The position numbers and the translations under genes were made by a program. DNA of 64,000 nt, from positions 558,001 to 622,000 of the forward strand of contig JANJXV010000152.1 in NCBI GenBank assembly GCA_024803745.1. The letters run 5' to 3'. A model generated the notes under the pieces. It searched no databases. It saw nothing but the letters and a program-made list of their open reading frames with translations, and had not been told where the DNA came from. Source of the DNA: Megascapheus bottae (lineage: Eukaryota; Chordata; Mammalia; Rodentia; Geomyidae). This document shows, piece by piece, positions 22,169-31,983 of the stretch. Within the stretch, counting starts at the first letter, position 1, and each line of letters begins with the position of its first letter.

Positions 22169-22679
22169 TGAAAATAACTGGCAGGTTCTACCACTTGGGC
22201 CACAGTTCAACTCCTGGCTTTGGGTCTTTTGGTTCTTGTGCTAGGTCTTGAAAACTAGGCCTGGTCACTGTCCAGGACCTTTTTCTTTTTATTTCCTCAA
22301 AGCTAGCAGGGTTTACACTTTGAGGAAAAACTCACTTTAGAGTCTTTTTGTATATAAAGATGGGCATTGGTACATAGGGTTTGAACTCACGACCTGGTGA
22401 CTCTACCTGAGGCTTTTGTTTTCTTTTAAATTCCAGGCTCCCAGGCTCTACTACTTGAGCCAAAACTCCATTTCTCTTTCTTTTCTTTTCTTTTTTCATT
22501 AATAGCAGATAAGAGTTCCATGATAAACCCAGGGCACTATATAGTATCCTAAAATCCAAGGACTGCGATTTGCAGCAGGCCAGGGCAGTCAAGTCCATAA
22601 GACCTTTATCTTCCATTAACCACTCTGTGTTTTGTAACCTGGATGCAGCTTTGGCCGCCTCTTTGCAACACCCCCAGCA

Positions 22680-23044
22680 TGCCTAGGGCTTCATTGTGAG
22701 CCACCATAGTTCACAGATTGTTGTTTCAAGGACCTACCCACAAGAAGGCTGCGGAATTTGAGCTTGGAGAACAGGGGCAGTGTTCTTGTGGGAAGCAGGT
22801 CCTAGGATCTCATGGCCCTGGAAAATGAGGGTAGTGTTTTGCCACTGATTACCATAGCAGTCCACCTGGAGCCCTTGACAACAGTCCTCAAGGTCTAAGA
22901 GCTCAAGCGATCCATGCCTGGATGTGATTGGTCCATTCTTCCCCAATATTACTTGCCTGGCTGTGATTGGCCCATTCATCCCAGCTTTTAGAAAGCTAAG
23001 TTGTGATTGGTCATTTCCTCACTGACCTCATATGCCATTGTGAG
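22680..23044 (+). promoter_or_regulatory. CCAAT-box array upstream of Smok-like copy B
   Basis: TGTGATTGG occurs at 22923-22931, 22962-22970 and 23002-23010, spaced 39 and 40 bases. The surrounding ~40-bp unit is itself tandemly repeated. Copy A carries the same array in inverted orientation. A TTAATAAA box follows at about 23058. Promoter role is inferred. Confidence 0.55.
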
Positions 23045-24130
23045 GTTCCAGCAGGGGTTAATAAAGGCAGTTGGTTACTGTAACTTTGATAGTTACCGTT
23101 CTGAGCTCTCTTTGCATGACCTGCTGGAGGAAATCAGAGATAGGTAAATGTTTTCTTTTTGTTTATTTGGGGGGTGGGGTAAGACGTAGGCTTTGTGTTG
23201 TGTGGATTTGGAGATTTCCATTAATCTGTGGTTTAGATACAGCTAATTTTACTTAAGATTTGCTACTCATCAAATTGATTCTATTCATTTCAGATAAGAT
23301 TTGGTACCTAGCTTGCCGAGTGCAGTGGTAATCCTAGTTACTCAGGAAGCTAAAATCTGAGGATTGCAGTTGAAATCCAGCCCAGGCACTAAAGACTGTG
23401 AGACTTTTATCTCCAACTTATCACTATAAAAGGGGAAGTGTGGCTGTGGTACAAAGGACAGGACAGTAGCCATGAGCTGAAGAGCTCATGGACAATGCCC
23501 AAATCCCCGCATTGAATTCCCATGACCCACCACCCCCACAAAAAAGAATTGCTACCTCCTTATTTATTGAGTAAAATTTAATCAAGGTTTAGTCCCCCCA
23601 TATTTATGTAGGTAAGTTATTAAGATTGACTCCCTCACACCCTATCTTAAGATGGAGCCATGCACATTTGAGTATATGTCATAGTATGTCCTGCTAAAGA
23701 AGATCTTTTCTGACCATTATGATACCAATGAGATCATTGGGAGTGGTAGCTATGGTGTAGTGGTGAAAGCCAATCACTGCCTCAAGGAGAGCATGGTGGC
23801 AGTGAAGACCACTGGCTGTTCTTACTTTGGAAAGAAAGCACGTCAGAGTATAATGTACTTTTTAGCAGCCAGAGAATGATAGTAGAGCCTCTAGCTCTAC
23901 TAACCAGAAACAGAGCAGTTCTAGGAATGATAGTGAAGAGCCCTTGAAAGACACCAAAGCCATGGATAGCCAGAAGCTCTGTCACTGACACAGGGAAGCT
24001 TCTCACCCACTCATCTAATCACAACAGAACCACCCCAGATAGCAGCTTTGTAACCCCACGGGCATGCCAGAACCTTCAGAAACTGCTTATGGTGCACAGC
24101 AGAATGGCTGGGGTTCCCAGGAGAGTTTTC
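23045..24130 (+). pseudogene. Smok-like pseudogene, copy B (internally deleted)
   Basis: A non-coding first exon (about 23045-23140) ends in a plausible donor G|GTAAATG. A second exon holds the start of a kinase domain at about 23709-23815: DHYDTNEIIGSGSYGVVVKANHCL and then SMVAVKT. It has the full glycine loop GSGSYG and the VAVK lysine that copy A has lost or altered. After about 23850 the sequence jumps to the tail region, including an open TDTGKLLTHSSNHNRTTP motif (about 23988-24041), so most of the catalytic domain is deleted. It is collinear with copy A on the opposite strand. A SINE at 23305-23545 sits in the intron. Confidence 0.75.
23305..23545 (+). repeat. B1-like/Geo composite SINE
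   Basis: Starts 'cttgccgagtgcagtgg' and ends in 'cccatgacccacc' with an A-rich tail. Confidence 0.8.
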
Positions 24131-24476
24131 AGAGCAGCTCCCCAGGCACACCTGGCATTGCTCTCCAGCAGGGGTCTCTCCCTGTTTTCCATCTTTCCTC
24201 TTCTTGGCTCTCTGAGGTGCTAGGTCTTTGCATAACTCTGTTTGTATGTCCTATACAGTGGGATTCGTGGTAGACAGTGTACCCTCAGTCCCCACACTTC
24301 TGGTTAGAGTGAGAGAGGTGGGGGATTTACCTTCAAGGATGTCACCATCTTGGTCCTGCTATTCCCAATCTTTTATTTTCATTCATGCATATAAAATATC
24401 TAATATTTTCATAAAATATATCAAAAAGCAACAGAAATCAGATAAAAACTTTCATATGGCATTTGATTTCCAATTC

Positions 24477-24477
<1 letters not shown>
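24131..24477. other. No gene seen
   Basis: Unique-looking sequence after the Smok copy B tail. No family recognised. Confidence 0.5.

Positions 24478-24517
<40 letters not shown>
24478..24517. repeat. (CA)n microsatellite
   Basis: About 19 uninterrupted CA units. Confidence 0.95.
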
Positions 24518-24555
24518 GAAAACTATGATTCATGGACCAAATCAAGCCTATTTGT

Positions 24556-24790
24556 TTTGTTTTGGTAGGTCATGGAGACTGAACTTAGCCTGGGAGCTGG
24601 TCCTGAGCTCTTCAGCTCAAGGCTACAACCCTACCCCTTGAGCCACAGCCCTACTTCCCATTTTCTAGTAGTTAATTGGAGATAAGAGTCTCAAGTATTT
24701 TTGCGCCCAGGCTGGCTTTGAACCTTGATCCTCAGATCTCAGACTCCTGAGTAGCTAGAATTACAATCATGAGCCACTGTGCCCAGCTCA
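24556..24790 (-). repeat. B1-like/Geo composite SINE
   Basis: Full minus-strand copy with the head near 24788 ('gagccactgtgcccagc'), followed by a TA-rich block to 24840. Confidence 0.85.
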
Positions 24791-24954
24791 TATATATAAT
24801 ACAATATCTAATATAATATATATTATATATTATATATATTACAAAATTCTGTGTCAAGTTAGTAAAGAGCGATTAAATAATAACTTTAATGATATAACCA
24901 ACCTTGGAGGAAGAAACTATTATTCATTACAGACATTAATCTCAAGAGAAAATT

Positions 24955-25013
24955 AGAGTGTCCAAGGAGAGCACCCAAGCCCTGAGTTCAATCCCCAGAC
25001 TGGCAATAAATAA

Positions 25014-25015
<2 letters not shown>
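24955..25015 (+). repeat. Geo 3' fragment
   Basis: 'caagccctgagttcaatccc' and 'agactggcaataaataaat', leading into a (GA)n array. Confidence 0.6.
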
Positions 25016-25072
<57 letters not shown>

Positions 25073-25092
25073 GAGAGAGAGAGAGAGAAAAG
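25016..25092. repeat. (GA)n microsatellite on a SINE tail
   Basis: GA array about 75 bases long directly after the SINE A-tail. Confidence 0.95.
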
Positions 25093-25394
25093 TAAAAATT
25101 CTTAGGCATTGTAAGCATAAAAAAGATAACACCTTTTTGGGAACATAGCCTAATTTTAGAGTGCTTTCCTAGTATGTACAAAGCCTGGGATTGGATTTCT
25201 CCATATGACATATGAACTGTTTAAAGAAAAAAAGGGGGGGAATAACCATCACTTGTAATTACGAGAAAAATGAGCAATATATAGTCCCTGAAGTAATTAT
25301 TTCACAATACAACTAATATAGCAATGGAATATTAATGTAGATTTAAATCAGACCTATGTACTCATCAAATATAGATGAATTTCAACTTAGGAAT
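25093..25394. other. No gene seen
   Basis: A-rich unique sequence. A degraded IDL fragment may lie at 25140-25205. Confidence 0.4.
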
Positions 25395-25920
25395 GTTCAT
25401 TTCTCCTAATATATCTTTTATCCTTGAGGCCATGCCAAAAGTTTTTGTTTTGCATTAGCAAGATGATGTAATATTTTGGGGGCAAAAATGCAGCCCAGGA
25501 TCCCTGCACCAGAAGCCAAGATTGAGAACACCTCCACACCACTTTTCCCTGGAGAAGTAAACTTAAAAGGCAAGAATCACAGCACAGTTTTGCCCAACAC
25601 TGTAAAACCAGCTACCGTAAACACAATTCCAAACGCATTTTGATGAAGGGTGCAGGTGAATGTGTTGGGATGGCCAATAAAGAGTAGGGAACAAAGGAAA
25701 CCAAAGATGAAGGAGGTGAGGTACAGCTGAGATCCTAGTTATTGGCCTCAACAATGGCAGTGTGATGGCATTTCACACATATCTCAAGAACAACAGCAGT
25801 GAACATATACAAGCAGAGAGCCAGGCAGGTCAGAACCATGCCCAGGGCATCTCCAAAAGCCAGGAAACTTGCAGCTCTCAGGAGGCACTGATTTCTCTGT
25901 GTGTTGTCATACTAATGATG
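25395..25920 (-). pseudogene. V2R exon 6 (7TM) with internal deletion
   Basis: Minus-strand reading shows LRAASFLAFGDALGMVLTCL, then the TM2-TM3 part (FGFLCSLLFIGHPNTFTC, FGIVFTVAGFTVLGKT). It then jumps directly to VEVFSILASGAGILGCIFAP.YYI near TM7 and the C-terminus. Roughly 100 codons covering TM4 to TM6 are missing. A shift at GKTVL creates a TGA, and an in-frame stop follows VEANN. Confidence 0.85.
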
Positions 25921-26107
25921 TGGAAACTTCACACACTGGTCTATATCTGCTGAGAGGTACAAAAACTACCACAACTTCTTAACATACTTCTAATGATTTA
26001 GGAAACAGTGCCCTTAGATGTCAACTTACCACATTAGTGTTTGTTATCATAAAAGCAATTTTGTTTCATTTCTAAACCATAAACTCTCCCATTGTCATCT
26101 GTTTATA

Positions 26108-26300
26108 TTTCTGGCAAGTCCTGGGGCTTGAACCAGGGTCTTGGCACTGTCCTTGGGATTTCTCAAGCCTAGCGCTCTACCACTTGAGCCACAGCACCAC
26201 TTCCAGCTTTTTCTGTGTATATGGTATCCAGGAATCAAACACAGGGATCCATGCATACTAGGAAAGCACTGTACCATGAGGCCACACTCCTGGTCCCTGT
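26108..26300 (-). repeat. IDL-Geo SINE
   Basis: Full minus-strand dimer in the V2R exon 4-6 interval. Confidence 0.85.
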
Positions 26301-26887
26301 CTTCTTTTATATTCCATTTTTTCCCCTTCATACATTATCACATGTATTGATAATGTGCCACTTGGGGCATTCCAATATACTAATAACAATTTTCTACAAT
26401 TTTTCTCACTATTATTAACAGAATTGTAAATAGTTCTGCAATACTATTGAAAATTGTACATAATATAACTTACAATTTCCTACATGTCTCTTTAAAACAT
26501 CAATTATATCGCTGTGGCTCATTCTTGAATTGGTCTCATTACATTTGGTCACTCCTACTCATCTCTGAAGCAATAGGAACAGAGAAACCACTCTTGGACA
26601 CTCTATAGTCAGGCTCACTTTGTTATCCATTGGAAAATCTTTCCATTGAGAATATTCTTCGCACGCATCTTCTTCAAGCATTCCTCTCACCAAAGATGCC
26701 TAAGAAGCAGGCTAACTAACCTTTGAAGGAGACCTCCACAGAAGAGAGCAAAATAAACCTTTTAAGATGAAGAGCTGATAACCATCAACTGATTGCTCAG
26801 GTACTTTATCACAGTGTTAGAAACCAACTAAGAATGACATCATTTATATCTTGTGACCATATTCTAGTCACATCTAGAAACATTTAA
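26301..26887. other. Expected position of V2R exon 5; none seen
   Basis: No cysteine-rich exon could be read on the minus strand here. The sequence is AT-rich and unique-looking. Confidence 0.5.
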
Positions 26888-27110
26888 TATTTTGTTGCTG
26901 ATCCTGGAGCTTGAAATCAAGATCTGGTCAATGTCCTGGTGATTTTTTTTCCTCAAGATGAGGAGTCTACTAATTGAATAACAACTCCACTTCCTGATTT
27001 TTGGTAGTTAATTGGAGATAAGTGTCTGACTAATTTTCAGGCAGGAGCTGACTTTAAACTGATATTCAGATCTCAGCAATCTGAGTTAGCTAGGAAGATC
27101 ATAGGAGAAA
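26888..27110 (-). repeat. Old B1-like/Geo SINE
   Basis: Diverged minus-strand copy ('cctggagcttgaaatcaag' ... 'ttagctagga'). Confidence 0.65.
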
Positions 27111-27194
27111 ATTGCAGGCACTCATCCAGGTATAAATTCAAAGGATGATCTTTGCATGCACATAGGTCCTTAAAATCATTATGATATGATTCAA

Positions 27195-27422
27195 CCCTCC
27201 TCTGAAGTTTCTATGGCCCACTCTACCAAATCTTCAGATAAAGACAGTTGATAACCATGTAGAGCATATGGAGAAAAATTTACTACTTTCAAGTTCAAGA
27301 CCTTCTGGGAAATCCCAACTGTTAAGAATGTCATGCTTTGGCATCAATTTCCTTTTCTCATCCAAAATAACTTGATCTCCAGCAGGATTGTAAAACTGAA
27401 TGTTCTTCAGAATTTGGTACAT
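27195..27422 (-). pseudogene. V2R exon 4
   Basis: The acceptor tctcttctag ends at 27423. The exon reads ILKNIQFYNPAGDQVILDEK, then DILNSWDFPEGL. After a one-base shift it continues NFSPYALHGYQLSLSEDLVE. Confidence 0.9.
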
Positions 27423-27865
27423 CTAGAAGAGATACATTATCTTATGATGAAGTAAAATCCAGAGTTAAGACAGAAAACATGATCTAAGAAAAGCTTCTGG
27501 TTGCCTTAATCTCTGATTCTGAATTCAAGAATGAGTCATCCCAAAGAAAAATCTATGGAAGAATAAAAATAATCTTAGAATCCTGGCCACTCAGAAAAGG
27601 AGTAGAAGGCTGTTTTTCAAGAGCAATCAATACCAGGTAAATAGCCATGAATTGAGACAATTTTCAATTGCTATCTTCAGTTGGCCCCAACCACAATTTT
27701 AATACTGAAAGTAGAATGAAACTTATGAAAAAATGGATAATTCAGTTTAGTAGGTCACCCTTTGCTATTACTGAAGAAACTCAGAGGGAAAAGATGAGTT
27801 TATAGTTTTCAGAACATTACCTTGGAATATTTTAAGGTTATTTGTAACTAAAATAATATATAGAG
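27423..27865. other. V2R intron 3, no other feature
   Basis: Unique sequence between V2R exons 3 and 4. Confidence 0.6.
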
Positions 27866-28062
27866 GACCAGTAGTGTGACCTAGTGGTAGAGTGCTTGCT
27901 TAGCATGCATGAGGCCCTGGGTTAGATTCCCGAGAACCACATACACAGAAAAAAGCCAGAAGCGGTACTGTGGCTCAAGTGGCAGAGTGCTAACCTTGAG
28001 CATTAAATGTGCAAGGACAGTGGCCAGTCCCAGAGTTCAGGCCGCAGGACTAGCCAGAAAAA
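27866..28062 (+). repeat. IDL-Geo SINE
   Basis: Full plus-strand dimer with an A9 tail. Confidence 0.9.
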
Positions 28063-28088
28063 AAAAGGATGTATAAAAACATGAAATG

Positions 28089-28124
<36 letters not shown>

Positions 28125-28127
28125 TTT
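28089..28127. repeat. (TTTC)n microsatellite
   Basis: About nine TTTC units next to a T-rich SINE tail. Confidence 0.9.
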
Positions 28128-28134
28128 ATTTTTC

Positions 28135-28372
28135 TTTTTTGTTGTTGTTGTCGTGGGTCTTGAAGTTGGCCTGGGCATTGTCCCTGAGATTCTCAGCTCA
28201 AGGCTATCATCCTATCCCTTGACCCAGAGCACTAGTTTTGGTTTTCCAGTGGTTAGTTGGAGATAAGGCACTCACGTCGATCATTAGTGCCCAGGATTTG
28301 AACCTTGATCCTCATGTCTCAGCCACCTGAGTAGCTAGGATTATAGGCATTAGCCACTGTGCCAAGTATGGC
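28135..28372 (-). repeat. B1-like/Geo composite SINE
   Basis: Full minus-strand copy. Confidence 0.85.
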
Positions 28373-28568
28373 CTGTTTTTTTCTTGAAAGCATATGTGTC
28401 TAGAGTACCTCACAAACATTTAGACAATTACAAATTCCTGGGTTTTGGAAAAACACCTGAAATATTAATTTCATACAGTAAGACACCCCTCTAGGCAGGG
28501 AGTTTGAGCAGGGTGTGTGCCATCCAACATGGAAAAGCAGGCCTTACCTGTGCAGGGGAAAGCCTTAC

Positions 28569-29286
28569 CTGTTCCTTTTCTGTTTCCCATTGATGAAGTA
28601 GTAGGTCATGGAGAGCCTGGGCCACAGCATACACAGCATTGTACACGTTGTAACTGTCTGAAGACACAGGTCAAATATGTGTCCAGGCAATAAATCCAAG
28701 GAGGCCTCACGAAGACAATTCTCCATTGTCACACAGTCAGACTCTGAATCTGTGCAATTAAAATAGGAAAACCATAGCCTAGCAAGGACAATCTTCTGGG
28801 CTTTTGGAAGAATGAACTGTTTTGATAAAAATCTGTGAATCCAGAAACATCTGCATGATGTTGTGAAAAAACGAGAGGTACATGGAGTGAACCTAGGATG
28901 AACTCTCGCTTTCTTAGGGTTAAATCCCACTGTGAGTTCATGATACACACTTTGCCTGTTATTAAAAGACACATTATCACCATAGAAACTTGCTGAAGAT
29001 TTATCTGATTATGAACTGCTATGAATTTGAACACATGTGGTAGGGCTTGGTTTTGTATCACTAGCTCATAGGCTAGACAAAGGATGTTCTTGGCCATTTC
29101 TTCTTTCAATTCAGGAAGAATCCACAAGCCATTCTCATCTTGTGAGGTCAACAGTCCCACCTAGTTCCAGCTGAAGTGAAGCAGTAAGGAAACCATGGTT
29201 ATCGATGTGTCCTTCAGGGCCATCTCTCAGAGAGCAGGAAACTTGTAATGGTCACTCCAGGCATGATCAAAAGGCCCAAAGGTGAG
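28569..29286 (-). pseudogene. V2R exon 3 (ligand-binding domain)
   Basis: The acceptor tttccctatag and donor CAG|GTAAGG are both intact, giving a 718-base exon, close to the family norm of roughly 800. It begins LTFGPFD and later reads FPAL, LLLHFSWN, SQWDL, SQHHADVSGFTDF, NCTDSES and NCLREASLDLLPGHIFD across several frames. Confidence 0.9.
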
Positions 29287-29414
29287 CTATAGGGAAAGAA
29301 AATTGGATGTGCTATGAATGACAAAACTGTCCTCCATCAAAATCTGTCTTGATGTTAAGAATCATTTCAAGTAGGTAGAAGGAAGAATTTTGCTTTCATT
29401 TTTGAAATAAAAAT

Positions 29415-29652
29415 ATATTTTTATTGGTCATGGGGCTTGAACTCTAGGTCTAGGCTCTATCCTTGAGCTCTTCAGCTCAAGTCTACTGCTCCACCACTTG
29501 AGCCACAGCGCCTCTTCCAGTTTCCTGGTGGTTAATTGGAAATAAGAGTCTCACAGACTGTAGTGCCCTAGGTAGCTTTGAACTGAGATCATCAGATCTC
29601 AGCCTCCTGAGTAACTAGGATTACAGGAGTGAGCCAGTGGCACCAGGTTCTA
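29415..29652 (-). repeat. B1-like/Geo composite SINE
   Basis: Full minus-strand copy in V2R intron 2. Confidence 0.85.
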
Positions 29653-29892
29653 AAATTAAAATTTTAAATAGTTGTACAACATACTTACTTTCATATGTGA
29701 GAGAACACATGCTCCTTTCTGAGTCTTATTTCATTCAATAATATGGTGTGTGTGGGGGGGTGTGCATGCACACGTGCCTATACACATGTGAGTACATGAC
29801 TGCCACTATCAATACAAGATACTCAGGACTTCATGAACTTCCTTGGCTCTTTCCATCAAATCTGGTACTTTATTCACACATTCACTTCCTGC

Positions 29893-29962
29893 TTTCTGCC
29901 ATTTCGCTGGCAAAGTTGCCTGGGTAGCTAGGATTACAGGTGTGAGTCATCATTACCCTGCT
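29893..29962 (-). repeat. B1-like SINE head fragment
   Basis: Only the 'gggtagctaggattacaggtgtgag' region is present. Confidence 0.5.
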
Positions 29963-30129
29963 TAAGCTATCTTCACACTTAAGAATCATTTTCCACTTAC
30001 TGATTTTTAAAAGAAAATGATCCACAAGGCTTAAAAAAACAAATAATCCCTTTCTCAGCTCTAACTTTTCCATCTTTTCTCCACACAGTGGCCAATATAG
30101 AACTCCCACCCTATTTGATAACTTACATA

Positions 30130-30242
30130 AATTTTTTTTGGTGGTGGTCATGGGTCGTAAACTCTGGGCCTAGTTGCTATCTCTGAGCTCTTCAGCACAA
30201 GGCAAGCACTCTACCACTTCAGCCACAGTGTCACTTCCAGTT
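30130..30242 (-). repeat. Geo-part SINE fragment
   Basis: Minus-strand Geo half only, ending 'cagccacagtgtcacttcc'. Confidence 0.7.
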
Positions 30243-30355
30243 ACACTTTGATAATACAAAATCTGATGGGTTCATAATTCCAGTTTCATCCTATCATTCT
30301 TTTCTAACATCTGAAACTAGACATTTTTATATCCTTCCAGTCCTCTCACACTCAC

Positions 30356-30458
30356 CTGTGAAAATCTGTAAGTTCCAGCAATGTCCCAATCTGGGCAGAT
30401 GTTATTCCCGATGGTCCTGTAAGTACTGCTACAGACTGGCTGTCTGTCATACAGAAGA
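30356..30458 (-). pseudogene. V2R exon 2, 3' end only
   Basis: Reads SVAVLTGPSGITSAQIGTLL followed by the donor CAG|GTGAGT at 30355. The upstream part of the exon is replaced by an L1 3' end starting at 30462. Confidence 0.85.
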
Positions 30459-30461
30459 GCT

Positions 30462-30745
30462 AAATAGTTACATTCACCAGATAGTAGGTGCTTCACTTCT
30501 AACACATGGATACCCCTTCTTATGTTTTTGTCCTCATTTCCCTCATCCCATCCCATCCCAATCATCATGTTTTCCCCCTTCCCTTTCCTATTTCAAATAA
30601 ATAAACATATATTCAATATACAAGGTTATTGAGGCAGGTACAGTGACAATATGAGACCAACCAAAGGGCAATAAAGGAGAAGAGAACCAGAATGTAAAGA
30701 ACAACAATCAGTCAATATAACGGTCTTGTTTCCATATCCTAGCTG
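30462..30745 (-). mobile_element. L1 3' end truncating V2R exon 2
   Basis: Minus-strand L1 3'UTR with the landmark 'agatagtaggtgcttcac' and a C/T-rich block. It abuts V2R exon 2 at 30458-30462. Confidence 0.75.
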
Positions 30746-31468
30746 GCAGAACAGGTTAAGCACCTCCAGAAAATTAGTTAGATCCTTCTATGTCACCCTG
30801 CACCAGGATTCACTCCAAATCAATCAAAGACCCAAAGGTATAAGCAGACATGTTAAAATCTTTACAAGAAGGAATAGGAGATATAATAGGTCTCCTTAGT
30901 ACAGGTCGACAATTTCTTAATAAAGTCCCAGAAGCACAACAAATTAAAGTTTGGACAAATGGGACTGCATTAAACTGCACAGGTTCTATATGGCAAAGGA
31001 CATACCTAGCAAGTTAAAGAGAAAGACCACAGAGTGAGAGAATATCTTCACTAACAATACAACAAATGAAGAGATTCTTAAATGATCTCCAAGCTCCAAA
31101 GTGAACATCATAGATATCAAATCCCAGAGTCAAATCGTGTAAAAGATCAGGGATTTTAACAACAAATCAAAGAAATGTCTGTATACATGGGACTGCATTA
31201 AACTGCAGAGCTTCTATATGGCAAAGGACATAGCAAACTGACTAGAAATTCTACAGAGTAGGAGAAGATCTTCACTAACCGTACAACAAAGGTCTCATAT
31301 CTAAAATATATCAACAGCTCAAAAAATGAATCACTCAAAAATCTCCAAAGAAACAACCATCCCATTAAAAGATTGGCCAAAGAGTCTTCTCTGAAGAAGA
31401 AAGAAGAATGGCCTATAAACACATTGAGAAATACTCGACATCTCTGGCCATAAAAGAAATACAAATCA

Positions 31469-31665
31469 CCGGGAGTTTGACCTAGTGGTAGAGTGCTTGT
31501 CTAGCATGCACAAAGACCCGGGTTGGATTCCTCGGTACCACATACATAGAATAAAGCTGGAAGTCGTGTTGAGGCTCAAGTGGTAGAGCTCTAACCTTGA
31601 GAAAAGTCAAAGGGCAGTGCTCAGGCCTTGGGCTGAAGCCCAGGACTGGCAGAAAAAAAAAGAAA
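31469..31665 (+). repeat. Full-length IDL-Geo SINE with perfect 17-bp target-site duplications
   Basis: The 17-bp repeat aaaagaaatacaaatca occurs at 31452-31468 and 31666-31682. The 197-bp element starts 'ccgggagtttgacctagtgg', has tRNA-like A and B boxes, the linker 'ggtaccacatacatag', the Geo monomer and an A-tail. It defines the full-length element in this genome. Confidence 0.95.
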
Positions 31666-31702
31666 AAAAGAAATACAAATCAAAACAATTCTAAGATTCC
31701 AC

Positions 31703-31983
31703 AAAAGCCTTATAATGAGTGATTGTTGTCCTCAATGTACTATGTTATCTCTCATCTCTTTTGCTATCTGTTGATTATCTCATATTGTTACAGTATCATA
31801 CTTTGTTATCTGATATATTGGATATATTTGTATTTGGTTATTTGAAATTGGATAGGGAAGGGGGAAAACAAGATGAGGGGTGGGGGTAGGCGGGGAAGTG
31901 GGGACCAAGACATGAGAAAGGGTATCAAAGTATGTGAATTAATGTACCTTCTATTAATTACAATATAAAATATATGAAAAAAT
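31703..31983 (+). mobile_element. 5'-truncated L1 nested in L1
   Basis: Only the last ~280 bases of an L1 are present, flanked by aattctaagattccac at 31687-31702 and 31984-31999. The host L1 reads through cleanly when it is removed. Confidence 0.9.

Larger units (their letters stand above)
14560..22640. repeat. Degenerate macro-repeat array with hairpin cores (about 3.5 units)
   Basis: Corresponding landmarks recur in the same order. The 'gagttg.ttctttgat' spacer is at about 15580, 17820 and 20380. The hairpin arm pairs are at about 15970, 18450 and 21530. The 'ctactggctttgg.t.tttt' block is at about 14785, 17640, 18890 and 22215. Unit spacing is about 2.2-3.1 kb, inflated by SINE and L1 insertions. 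Each unit is built from SINE-like pieces in both orientations. No protein-coding frame except low-complexity tracts is present. Confidence 0.65.
25395..30458 (-). pseudogene. Vomeronasal type-2 receptor (V2R, class C GPCR) pseudogene
   Basis: Four separate minus-strand blocks match successive V2R exons in the right order: exon 2 end (30458-30356), exon 3 (29286-28569), exon 4 (27422-about 27195) and the 7TM exon 6 (about 25920-25395). V2Rs are pheromone receptors of basal vomeronasal neurons, with a Venus-flytrap ligand domain (exons 1-4), a short cysteine-rich linker (exon 5) and seven helices (exon 6). Splice sites remain at several borders. Frameshifts, stops, loss of exon 5 as far as I can see, a large deletion in exon 6 and an L1 truncating exon 2 make it non-functional. 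Introns have gained SINEs. Which V2R subfamily it belongs to cannot be told by eye. Confidence 0.88.
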
